Positions 1 through 7,813 of a DNA stretch of 55,507 nucleotides are shown here, piece by piece. Below the pieces are notes generated by a model. That model ran no database searches. It was not told where the DNA came from and was given only the letters and a program-made list of their open reading frames with translations. The position numbers and the translations under genes are program-made. This DNA is from JBCCQH01 sp039024435. Its GTDB lineage: Bacteria > Bacteroidota > Bacteroidia > J057 > JADKCL01. The stretch covers positions 1-55,507 of the forward strand of contig JBCCQH010000040.1 in NCBI GenBank assembly GCA_039024435.1, read 5' to 3'. Position 1 is the stretch's first letter. Every line of letters starts with the position of its first letter.

Positions 1-3000
1 GTCCAGGAGACTAATCCGGTGATTCATCCTCGTCTTGCCTCCGGAAGCACGGGCCGAACGATTGACCAGTTTTTTCACCTGGTTGATCTTGTCCTGTTCC
101 GAATCCTCACTTTTTAGAATTGCGTTGAGCTTCCGGTAGGGAAAGTAGTCATTATTTTCGGTGTACATTCCCTGATAGGTCAGATCGACCACAAATTCCT
201 TGAGTACCAGGGGGAGCGCTTCCCATTCTGGCTCGGTGAGGGCGTGTGCTTTGCTCGCCTGAGATCCCGAGTATTTCGTGGGATTGGTGGCCCGTCCTTT
301 GGCCGCCTCAACTTTGTCTGCATAGACAATCTCAAACAATACGCGCCGCTGCTCGGCGGTAATCTTCCCCACCGCCGCGGCATTCTCATTCACAAATGTC
401 CTGGCCGTGGGGGAAGTGGATTTGCTCAACCCTGCCCCCTGAGCGATGATTTTTGCCTTCTCCGGATCAATTCCTACCTCAGGTCCCGTGAGGGTTGCGT
501 AAACCGAAGCTGAATCACGCTCTTTCAGGTCATAACCCGCACCAATCGTCACTCCCGAGTTGCCCCCCGGCCAGTGCAAACCGTAAGATTTTTGGGAACG
601 GGGGTCTTCTCCCACCTCGGCCACAAAAGTCCACAATCCGATTTCGGGCAGAGCGATTTTGGTCCCGTATGCCAGCTTTATCTTCTCAATCAACAGCGCT
701 TGGATCTCCTTCTTCTTGCCGGAAATTTCATCCGTGTAGTGCTTCTCCCCTTCCATGATCCCGGCCCAGCCCAAGCGCAGCCTTTCGGTTTCCTGTGACT
801 CTTGGGCACATTTGGCCTGATCGAGCATATCCTGAATATCGGTCAGCCCATACTTTCCGGCTAAGGCCCCCACTTGATCAAATTGACTGTGATCCCAGGT
901 CCAGAAATCCGATCCCATCAACAGGTCGGCGATCACCCTACGGAAAAGAAAATCTCGGTGTGCGCGGCCGTAAATTTTTTGCTGCTCCGCCAGAATCATC
1001 CGGACGATCCGCAAGTCATTCGGGAAAAACCGCCGCAGGTACTTCGCAATTGCCTGGTCACTCTGGTAGCGCTTCCGCAAGAGGTAGTCGCTGTAGGTGA
1101 TTTTCGATTGGAGATCGATCAACTCCTGCGGACTGTTCTTCTCATCGGCCTCCATTTCCCCACGGATTTGCTTTGCCGCGTACAACTGCCGCATGAGAAA
1201 CTGGTAAAATGCCTCGTCCGCATCCGTCAGATTGAGCAGGTAATAATCCCCAAGATTGAGGATCAGCATACTGATCGTCGCCGCCTCAAGATTGATAAAT
1301 CCCTCCTCTGCCGCCAGGGCTACCGTCAATTCATAACTCGCCTGAATCCGCTCCCGATGGGTACGCAAAGCAAATACCTCAACCACCAGCGCATTGGCGG
1401 ACTTTTTTTCCACCAATTGATTGGCCAGCGCCCGCCCAAGTTCCCGGGCATCAAAGTAGAGATCCGAAAAGTACTGGGGATCCGACAGCATGCCCTGGCG
1501 CAGGTGGTCCTTGTTCTTGCGGGCTTCCAGCACTTCTCCGATGTAGGTAAAGGCGCTTTCCCCCAGGGCGGGATGGGCCTCGATCTGCTCTTGGGAGTAT
1601 CTTTTCATCTTGCCCAGACGACTGCCCGCATCCCCCTTTCCGGCGAGGTGATTCAGCAAATAATCCCGCGTACCCGGGCCGTAAGCCGATAAAATCGCCA
1701 GTAGATTGGCATCGGTCTCCCTGCGGTACTGATTGTAATAAGGCTTGGGCGCCTCTTCCAGGGTGAGGGCTTCAATGTCACTGAATATTTGCGCATTGGA
1801 GGCAGTCTTACCGCCGCCGAAATCATCGGACAGGACGGCCAGGTGAAGTATCCCCGCTTTCTTCATGTCCGCAAGGACCTTGTTGTAGGTACGCCGGGCA
1901 TTTTTATGCACATTGGTTTCCCGGGCTCCTTCCGAAACGCTGGCCTGACACAAGTGGGCTTCCAGCTCCACCACGTGGTCAGCCACCGTCTGGGCCGCAG
2001 CATCCTGCTCCGCTGCTAACAGCAGTTCGACCCGTTCATTGGGCTCATCCTCCAAAAATCGCTCCAGGTATTCGATCTCCGGCAGATAGTGGTGCATCTC
2101 GTACTCGTTTGCCTGGCTCAACAATCCCGTTCCGGAAAAGTCCATCAAGGCCGCGTGCAGAAACCGGATTTGCTTCTGTTTTTGTTCTTTGTCCCCTTTT
2201 TTGTTCGAAGTAAAGTACCGGTCCTGATCCAACCGATGGATCACTTTCCGCAACAGTCGCTTCGACTTCCAGTCGGCTCCCAGGACCTCCGTTCGGCGAA
2301 TCAACTTCAGCAGATACTCAAAAGCCAAAAATTCACGGTTGAATTCTTGGTACAGGCGTTCGGCCACGACCTCGTGGCCGCCGGGAATCACTTGAGGTCC
2401 GGAGGAAGTGTACCTGATCTGGCTTTTGAGAAACTCGGCCGCATCCTCCCGCAATGCCTGTCGGTACTCCGCACTCTCTTTGTACTTCGCCAACAAAGCC
2501 GCATCGATTTTTCCGTCCGTTGTGCCATTGAGAGAAATATTCCCGTCTTGCGTAATCTTGCTCTTCTTTTGAAAGGACTTGATCGCGGCGATGGTTGAGG
2601 GAATCGCATGTTCGGTCACCGCCTCGCCCTCCGAACAGGTCAACAGCATCTCGTACTCCTGCGGATCAATGTCTTCTCCCAAATAATAAAGTGCCTCGAT
2701 CAATGACTTTACGTCCTCGTGCTGATTCTGCGCCCGTGTCCCGACCGAATTTGTCAAGACCAATTCTCCGCTGGGCTTCCAGGGAATCGGCCCTTCTCCG
2801 CTGCGGCGCAACTTGTCGGCGGCTTCTTGCTTGATCTTATCCTCCAATTCTTGCAAGCGCTGATTGATCCGCTTGAAACAAGTGTAGCTTTTCCCGCAAG
2901 TGCCATCCGCCGTGATCTTCTCCCGGGTTTGGAATTCAGTTATCGCCTGGGAAGTCGTGCCGAGATTGGTAAAATGGATGGGCTGAAAGGCGTATTTGCC

Positions 3001-4356
3001 CCCCACTAAATGCTCACGTACTACTGCCAATTCGCAGGGATCGATTTCCGTCTCTAGGCCCAGGGAAAGCAAAGCTTCCTGGACCTGCTTCACGTCGTAA
3101 GGGTTGTTTTCCCCCTTGATGCCGACCCCTCCGCTAAGTTTGATCGACGTGGGTCGGGTAACCGTGTAAGGCATCACCATGTCCGGAAACTCATACTGGT
3201 AGTTTCCCACATCAAAGACTCCCCCTTGCCCCGAAAATTCGGGAGGTGCCATCGCCGGCGACCGTTCACTCACTGCGCTCGGAATCATCGGGGTCAGGTT
3301 TTCCTGGACGTACTGCTTAAAGGCCGCTTCTTCCGCAGCCTTTTCGCGCGCCTGTTCAGCCAATGCCTCATCCATTGCCACATCGGTCTTGCCATCCGCA
3401 CCAATATTGCCATCCTGCCAACCGAGCTTTTCCATCTGAAATTCCTTGATGGCTTCAATGGTGGTCGGCAAGCGCGATTCTTCCACTTTCGGTAAGCGCA
3501 ACAACACCAAAAGATCGATGATCTCCGACCGATCAAACTCGTATCCGAGTTTAAGCAGAGCGGTCTGCACTTGCAGCACATCTACCGGGTGATTCTGCGC
3601 TTGTTTGGTCCCTACACTTCCGGAGAGTTGCAGCTCTTCCAGGTCATCCAGTCGGGTGGGCTTTGTGGTGACAACTTTCCCCACCCGGCTGGCTTTCTTG
3701 CCGGTAAGAGTTTGCGGATCAGTTGGGGGATTGCGCTGCGCCTGAACTCGGTTTTTGCCCTGACTCCCCCCCTGCTGCACCGTGTGTGTGACTTCGTGGG
3801 CAATCAGCCGTTTCCCGTCCTGCGTATCCGGCTGGTAGTGGTTTTCACCAAAAAAGATATCGTTGCCCGAAGTAAAGGCTTGGGCATCGATGGAGCGGGA
3901 CAACTCAGAGGCCCCAGCATCGGTGTGGACCCGGACTTCCGACAGGTCCCGACCGATGTTCCCTTCTAAATCTTGCTTCATTCCCTTCCCCAATGCCTCA
4001 CCCGTTCCCGAGTACGCATTGAGTTGAGCGGCAAATCCTTCCGGGGGCGCAATTCCTCGCACCGGAGCATTGCTGAACTTCGAGACCTGTGAGTTTGTCT
4101 GCTCACGGGGCGGATCTGCTCCGCCCGCCGATGCTTGTACAAACTCTTCGGCCACTTGATCGGCTTCTTGTTCCGCCGGAGATTCCGGAGGGTCGATCTC
4201 CAATTTGGGTTGAGTCACCGGCACCGAGATTTGCACCGCCGGATTTTCCATTGGGGTCGGCGCCGCCGCTTCAACGGCAGTGCTCTCCTTTTCCTGGTAC
4301 CAATCGGGCCAAGAATTCCGGGCGTTTGCGACCTGTGGCTCTTTAGGTTTGTGCAT
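1..4356 (-). CDS. Giant DUF4157 (eCIS-core) protein with PG-binding-like repeats and C-terminal lysozyme-like domain, partial
   Basis: A single open frame starts at ATG 4356 and stays open for 1452 codons to base 1, so the C-terminus is outside the window. Residues about 100-200 match DUF4157, with a FGENHYQP-type stretch followed by IAHEVTHTVQQGG (zincin-like HExxH at 187-191). Three repeats at about 240-325, 405-500 and 530-625 share a (S/G)xVGxK-(Q/E)-N-x-DV-x-x-(V/L)-QxAL-x-x-LG start and an AIxxFQ end, resembling peptidoglycan-binding modules. Residues 625-1230 are mostly charged helix with no recognised domain. From about 1230 there is FVAEVGED, then SGVTIGAGYDL; E1247, T1270 and D1276 have the spacing I recall for the pesticin muramidase triad (E178, T201, D207). 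DUF4157 is known from contractile-injection loci. A wall-degrading cargo or effector role is inference. Divergent from prfA; no signal peptide seen. Confidence 0.9.
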   Translation of the reverse strand, partial: MHKPKEPQVANARNSWPDWYQEKESTAVEAAAPTPMENPAVQISVPVTQPKLEIDPPESPAEQEADQVAEEFVQASAGGADPPREQTNSQVSKFSNAPVRGIAPPEGFAAQLNAYSGTGEALGKGMKQDLEGNIGRDLSEVRVHTDAGASELSRSIDAQAFTSGNDIFFGENHYQPDTQDGKRLIAHEVTHTVQQGGSQGKNRVQAQRNPPTDPQTLTGKKASRVGKVVTTKPTRLDDLEELQLSGSVGTKQAQNHPVDVLQVQTALLKLGYEFDRSEIIDLLVLLRLPKVEESRLPTTIEAIKEFQMEKLGWQDGNIGADGKTDVAMDEALAEQAREKAAEEAAFKQYVQENLTPMIPSAVSERSPAMAPPEFSGQGGVFDVGNYQYEFPDMVMPYTVTRPTSIKLSGGVGIKGENNPYDVKQVQEALLSLGLETEIDPCELAVVREHLVGGKYAFQPIHFTNLGTTSQAITEFQTREKITADGTCGKSYTCFKRINQRLQELEDKIKQEAADKLRRSGEGPIPWKPSGELVLTNSVGTRAQNQHEDVKSLIEALYYLGEDIDPQEYEMLLTCSEGEAVTEHAIPSTIAAIKSFQKKSKITQDGNISLNGTTDGKIDAALLAKYKESAEYRQALREDAAEFLKSQIRYTSSGPQVIPGGHEVVAERLYQEFNREFLAFEYLLKLIRRTEVLGADWKSKRLLRKVIHRLDQDRYFTSNKKGDKEQKQKQIRFLHAALMDFSGTGLLSQANEYEMHHYLPEIEYLERFLEDEPNERVELLLAAEQDAAAQTVADHVVELEAHLCQASVSEGARETNVHKNARRTYNKVLADMKKAGILHLAVLSDDFGGGKTASNAQIFSDIEALTLEEAPKPYYNQYRRETDANLLAILSAYGPGTRDYLLNHLAGKGDAGSRLGKMKRYSQEQIEAHPALGESAFTYIGEVLEARKNKDHLRQGMLSDPQYFSDLYFDARELGRALANQLVEKKSANALVVEVFALRTHRERIQASYELTVALAAEEGFINLEAATISMLILNLGDYYLLNLTDADEAFYQFLMRQLYAAKQIRGEMEADEKNSPQELIDLQSKITYSDYLLRKRYQSDQAIAKYLRRFFPNDLRIVRMILAEQQKIYGRAHRDFLFRRVIADLLMGSDFWTWDHSQFDQVGALAGKYGLTDIQDMLDQAKCAQESQETERLRLGWAGIMEGEKHYTDEISGKKKEIQALLIEKIKLAYGTKIALPEIGLWTFVAEVGEDPRSQKSYGLHWPGGNSGVTIGAGYDLKERDSASVYATLTGPEVGIDPEKAKIIAQGAGLSKSTSPTARTFVNENAAAVGKITAEQRRVLFEIVYADKVEAAKGRATNPTKYSGSQASKAHALTEPEWEALPLVLKEFVVDLTYQGMYTENNDYFPYRKLNAILKSEDSEQDKINQVKKLVNRSARASGGKTRMNHRISLLD

Positions 4357-4523
4357 CGGTCTGATGGTTAAAGTTAAAAAGCAAAAGCTAGGCGATTCTC
4401 CAGCAAGCCGCAACCCCGATTTCGCGGCCCGCAATTATTCCCGGCCCTCCCAAATTTGATTTCCAAACCCGATTCACGAACTTGGCCGCTGCACTACTGC
4501 GCTCCCAAACGGAATTCAACATT
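4357..4523. promoter_or_regulatory. Divergent intergenic region between the DUF4157 gene and prfA
   Basis: This 167-base gap must carry promoters for both genes. On the minus strand TAGCTTTTG lies about 30 bases before ATG 4356 and approximates TAnnTTTG with one extra T. On the plus strand CAAATTTG is a 7/8 match. Neither has a clear TTG partner, so no exact site is called. Confidence 0.3.
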
Positions 4524-5597
4524 ATGCTCAACCAACTGGTAGCCATCGAACGGCGATTTGAGGAGGTCCGGGACGAACTCACCAAACCCGAGATCGTCTC
4601 CGATATGAAACTCATGACCGCCCTCAGTAAGGAGTACAAAGACCTGGAAACCATCGTTCAGGCCAGCCACCGCTACCAAAATGTCCTCGCCAATCTCAAG
4701 AGCACCCGCGAACTGCTCCAATCCGAAAGCGACGCCGAAATGGTCGAAATGGCCAAAGAAGAGCTGAAAAGCCTTGAAGAACAAAAGGTCCAGCAGGAAG
4801 AAGAAATCAAACTCTTGCTCATTCCCAAAGATCCCGAAGACAGCAAAAACGTCATCCTGGAAATCCGGGCCGGCACCGGCGGGGACGAAGCCGCCCTGTT
4901 CGCGGAGGACTTATTCAAAATGTACCAGCGCTACGCCGACAAGAAAGGCTGGTCCGTAGAACTGAACGACTACCAAGATGGAACCGCCGGGGGCTACAAA
5001 GAGATCATCTCCACCATCAAAGGCGCCGATGTCTACGCGATCTTGAAGTTTGAAAGTGGCGTCCACCGCGTTCAGCGGGTGCCCGCCACCGAATCCCAGG
5101 GCCGCATCCACACCTCCGCTTGTACCGTGGCCGCCATGCCGGAAATGGACGACGTCGACGTTGACATTGTGGATGCCGATTTGCGGATCGACACCTACCG
5201 GGCCAGCGGCGCCGGCGGCCAGCACGTCAACAAAACCGAGTCGGCGGTGCGCATCACCCATGTTCCCACCGGCATCGTCGTGACAAACCAGGACCAAAAG
5301 TCCCAGCTCAAAAACAAAGACAAAGCCCTCAAGATCCTCAAAGCCCGCATTTACGACATTGAACTGCAAAAAAAGCTGGCGGCCCAGGCCCAATTGCGCA
5401 AAACCTTTGTCTCAACCGGCGACCGCTCGGCGAAGATCCGCACCTACAACTACCCCCAAGGTCGAGTCACCGATCACCGCATCAACCTCACCCTCTACAA
5501 CCTGAACGGAATCCTCGGCGGCGACCTCGGCGATATCGTGGAAGCCCTCCGCGTGGCGGACAACGCGGAAAAACTCAAGCTCGGCAGCCAGGAGTAA
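4524..5597 (+). CDS. prfA: Peptide chain release factor 1
   Basis: Class I release factor that reads UAA/UAG and triggers hydrolysis of peptidyl-tRNA on the ribosome. With the start at ATG 4524 (MLNQLVAIERRFEEV) the protein is 357 aa, normal for RF1. The tripeptide anticodon PAT at 187-189 marks RF1 rather than RF2 (SPF). The catalytic GGQ is at 231-233 inside GAGGQHVNKTESAVR. An upstream in-frame ATG at 4482 would add 14 residues not typical of the family. Gln233 is the expected target of the PrmC methyltransferase encoded at 39504-40385. Confidence 0.97.
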   Translation: MLNQLVAIERRFEEVRDELTKPEIVSDMKLMTALSKEYKDLETIVQASHRYQNVLANLKSTRELLQSESDAEMVEMAKEELKSLEEQKVQQEEEIKLLLIPKDPEDSKNVILEIRAGTGGDEAALFAEDLFKMYQRYADKKGWSVELNDYQDGTAGGYKEIISTIKGADVYAILKFESGVHRVQRVPATESQGRIHTSACTVAAMPEMDDVDVDIVDADLRIDTYRASGAGGQHVNKTESAVRITHVPTGIVVTNQDQKSQLKNKDKALKILKARIYDIELQKKLAAQAQLRKTFVSTGDRSAKIRTYNYPQGRVTDHRINLTLYNLNGILGGDLGDIVEALRVADNAEKLKLGSQE

Positions 5598-5764
5598 GCG
5601 AGCGTTGACCACCGGCGAATGGGCGCTTGAACTCCCGCCGCTTTGCTTGCCCTCGAAACTGAATTGATCTGCCCGCAGCCGGGCGAAACTGCGCGCACCG
5701 ATGCACATGCATGCGGACGCCGATTCCAAACGCGGGAAGAAAGCAAGGCACCAAGCCCCAAAAA

Positions 5765-6205
5765 TCAGTAAAGCTTGCCCACGTCGTCCATCCGGAAGAA
5801 TTTAAACTGCTTACCGGTCCAGAACCCGGCCACTTCCGCGTTTTTGTACGCGAGGCCATAGCAATCACCCGCCGTGGCAATGGCACTGCGTTCCATCCAC
5901 CTCGGCCCCCGCTCGGGAAAAATCTCCTTTAGCGGACCAAAAGTGCCCTCCGTTTTTAGGATATCGATGCCACTCAGGGAGATCTCCCGTTTGGTGACCA
6001 AGCCAGCCAAAGCTTCCCGCGACCGCTCCGGGGACATCCCGGCCGGAAGGATAAACTGGTCCGCAGCGGCGGCATAGTCCTCATCGAGGATCAACTGACA
6101 GACCGCTTTGAGCTGAGAAACCATCTGCTTTTTGGTCGGCCGGGGCTTGTCGGCGGTCGCAATGAACGCCGCCGTCAACAGCAGCAGGGCGAAAAACGTG
6201 CGCAT
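5765..6205 (-). CDS. Small exported protein of unknown function
   Basis: 146 aa from ATG 6205. The start MRTFFALLLLTAAFIATA is a clean signal peptide with cleavage likely after ATA; the in-frame ATG at 6316 would place 37 residues before it, so it was rejected. The mature part (DKPRPTKKQMVSQLKAVC...) is a small alpha/beta domain that speaks of periplasmic or surface location. I recognise no family. It is convergent with prfA, and a perfect TAnnTTTG box lies 64 bases upstream (6269-6276). Confidence 0.75.
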   Translation of the reverse strand: MRTFFALLLLTAAFIATADKPRPTKKQMVSQLKAVCQLILDEDYAAAADQFILPAGMSPERSREALAGLVTKREISLSGIDILKTEGTFGPLKEIFPERGPRWMERSAIATAGDCYGLAYKNAEVAGFWTGKQFKFFRMDDVGKLY

Positions 6206-6268
6206 CGTTGTGGGGGTTAAGTTTGTAATTCCGTAGACAAACGAAACTACGCAAATCAATCCACTCGG

Positions 6269-6276
6269 CAAAAGTA
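6269..6276 (-). promoter_or_regulatory. Candidate -7 promoter box for the small exported protein
   Basis: The minus strand reads TACTTTTG, a full match to the Bacteroidota -7 consensus TAnnTTTG. No TTG is present 17-23 bases upstream, so only half of the promoter is supported. Confidence 0.35.
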
Positions 6277-6333
6277 CCCGTTGGCGCGCCGTTGCACTTT
6301 TTCTTACCTTCCGCAAAAAGCTTCGCCATTTCC

Positions 6334-7134
6334 ATGCCCCAACCCGATTTCACCCCCGCCCGCACCATCGATGAGGTCATCGCCCGCCTCCAAAACATCC
6401 TCGATGCGGCCATCCAGGAAAACAGCGCGGATGGCATATTTCCCGCCCTCTACCTCGTCGTCACCGAAAAAGTCAAAGAAGGAATCGAGCGGGGCGACGT
6501 CTTCCAAGACAATGACCGGATGGAAAAACTCGACGTGATCTTCGCCAACCGATACCTGGAAGCCTACGAAAACCACCGGGCCGGGCGTAAAACCACCCGC
6601 TCCTGGAGCCTTGCCTTCCAAGCCAATGCCCGCTTCCGCCGCCTGCTCATCCTGCAACTCCTCCTGCTCGGAATCAATGCCCACATCAACCTGGACCTGG
6701 GCATCGCCGCCGCCGAAACCGCTCCGGGACCGGACATCGACGACTTGGAACAAGACTTCAACACCATCAACGCCATCCTCGCCTCACTCATCGACGGGGT
6801 CAAGCGCGACCTCGTAAAATTATCGCCCCGATTCGGCGGTTTCTTGCGCTTTTTCCAAGGCAAAGAAGACGCCCTCCTCAATTTCAGTCTCCGCAAAGCG
6901 CGGGAAGCCGCCTGGAAGTTTGCCCGGGAACTTGCCCCCGCCGATGCAAACGAACGCAAAAAACATATCCGCCGGCGGGACCGCGCCACCGTCGCCATTG
7001 GCACCCTGGTCCGGTTCCCCGCCCCCCTGATCCGAATCCTGATCTGGTGGCTCAAGCTCCGGGAAGAAAAAAGCATCCCCGTCATCGTGAACGAACTCCG
7101 CGTCATCGGCCAGGCAAATGCACGCTTCAAATGA
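6334..7134 (+). CDS. DUF5995 family protein
   Basis: 266 aa from ATG 6334 (MPQPDFTPARTIDEVI); ATG 6292 would add 14 residues. The stretch LLGINAHINLDLGIAAAE at about residue 108 is the hallmark of the DUF5995 family, whose biochemical role is unknown to me. The protein is helical and soluble, without a signal peptide; the region ending RFPAPLIRILIWWLKLREE could be a weak membrane-associating helix. It stands alone, divergent from the small exported protein. Confidence 0.8.
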   Translation: MPQPDFTPARTIDEVIARLQNILDAAIQENSADGIFPALYLVVTEKVKEGIERGDVFQDNDRMEKLDVIFANRYLEAYENHRAGRKTTRSWSLAFQANARFRRLLILQLLLLGINAHINLDLGIAAAETAPGPDIDDLEQDFNTINAILASLIDGVKRDLVKLSPRFGGFLRFFQGKEDALLNFSLRKAREAAWKFARELAPADANERKKHIRRRDRATVAIGTLVRFPAPLIRILIWWLKLREEKSIPVIVNELRVIGQANARFK

Positions 7135-7175
7135 GAGAATCTTCAATGGTCAATGCACTGCATTTCCGCGCCGTC

Positions 7176-7196
7176 CATCAACTGAGTGGGCATTGG
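7176..7196 (+). repeat. Direct repeat copy 1 (CAACTGAGTGG-type)
   Basis: CATCAACTGAGTGGGCATTGG, matching 7456-7476 at 19 of 21 bases. The copies are 280 bases apart in the same orientation. Confidence 0.7.
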
Positions 7197-7316
7197 TAAA
7201 TTGAAAATTGAGCGAAGCGGCCATTGGAAATTTCCCTACGGGCAGCGGCACGAAATAGGCCATTGCGATCCCTCTGGCGAAACTGCTTGTTGGGGTTTAC
7301 TCGTGACACGGGCGGC

Positions 7317-7343
7317 TAGCGACGGTCCCCCGACACGTCGCTA
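7317..7343. repeat. Inverted repeat TAGCGACG/CGTCGCTA
   Basis: A perfect 8-base stem (7317-7324 with 7336-7343) around an 11-base loop. No T-run follows on either strand, so it is not called a terminator. The arm TAGCGAC recurs in the terminator-like hairpin at 7541. Confidence 0.6.
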
Positions 7344-7455
7344 CCAGGCTGTTCCGGGAGTTCGCGTGGCTCCGTCCCGCCTTTCCGGCGTGACCAAAGT
7401 CCCTCCCATCCTTGCCGCAACCAAGAACTTCCAATGGACTACCTTTCTCGCATTG

Positions 7456-7476
7456 CACCAACTGAGTGGCCATTGG
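7456..7476 (+). repeat. Direct repeat copy 2 (CAACTGAGTGG-type)
   Basis: CACCAACTGAGTGGCCATTGG, second copy of the element at 7176-7196. Confidence 0.7.
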
Positions 7477-7502
7477 AAGTTCTTCACGGAAAATCCTCGG
7501 GG

Positions 7503-7524
7503 GCCGCACGGCGTGCCGTGCGGC
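7503..7524. repeat. Strong GC hairpin GCCGCACGG/CCGTGCGGC
   Basis: Perfect 9-base stem with a 4-base loop (CGTG). It is 17 bases upstream of the terminator-like hairpin at 7542 and is likely part of the same structured repeat. Confidence 0.6.
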
Positions 7525-7541
7525 TACGGTCCGCGTACTGT

Positions 7542-7564
7542 AGCGACTTTATAGGTCGCTTTTT
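7542..7564 (+). terminator. Terminator-like hairpin with T-run
   Basis: AGCGAC, loop TTTATAG, GTCGCT, then TTTT. It lies about 410 bases after the DUF5995 stop, so it may end a long 3' UTR or an unannotated RNA from the repeat island. Confidence 0.5.
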
Positions 7565-7813
7565 CATTGCTGCTTGCGCGCTTGAAGCACGCCGATTGGG
7601 AAATCGGAAATTCTTCCATTGGAAATTCTCCAATCGGAAATTCTGTCCAACTTAATTTGGAAATTCACGTAAACTCTCTCGACAAGAGGATTAACAATTC
7701 CTGTATTCTGGGCAACCAAAGTTGATTGCGCCGTTTTTTCCCGGCGGATGCGATTCTTGTTGCCTCCCCGGTCCATCTATCGTCCATCAATTTTTAGCCG
7801 GATACGCAAACGC

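Larger units (their letters stand above)
7135..7813. other. Repeat- and hairpin-rich intergenic island, no gene
   Basis: 679 bases between the DUF5995 gene and polX with no convincing coding frame. It contains two near-identical 21-mers (7176-7196 and 7456-7476), several CCATTGG/CCAATGG and ATTGGAAA elements, three strong hairpins (7317-7343, 7503-7524, 7542-7560), two of which share a TAGCGAC arm, and a T-run after the last. Translated frames here contain a repeated SGHWKF only because the DNA repeats. Confidence 0.7.

Noticed and set aside
1..4356. Plus-strand frames of up to 272 codons in this region
   Set aside because: They are shadows of the 1452-codon minus-strand frame, which carries recognisable domains.
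7186..7554. A 122-codon open frame in the repeat island, encoding a repeated SGHWKF
   Set aside because: The peptide repeat comes from the duplicated DNA element; there is no family, signal or codon pattern like the neighbours.
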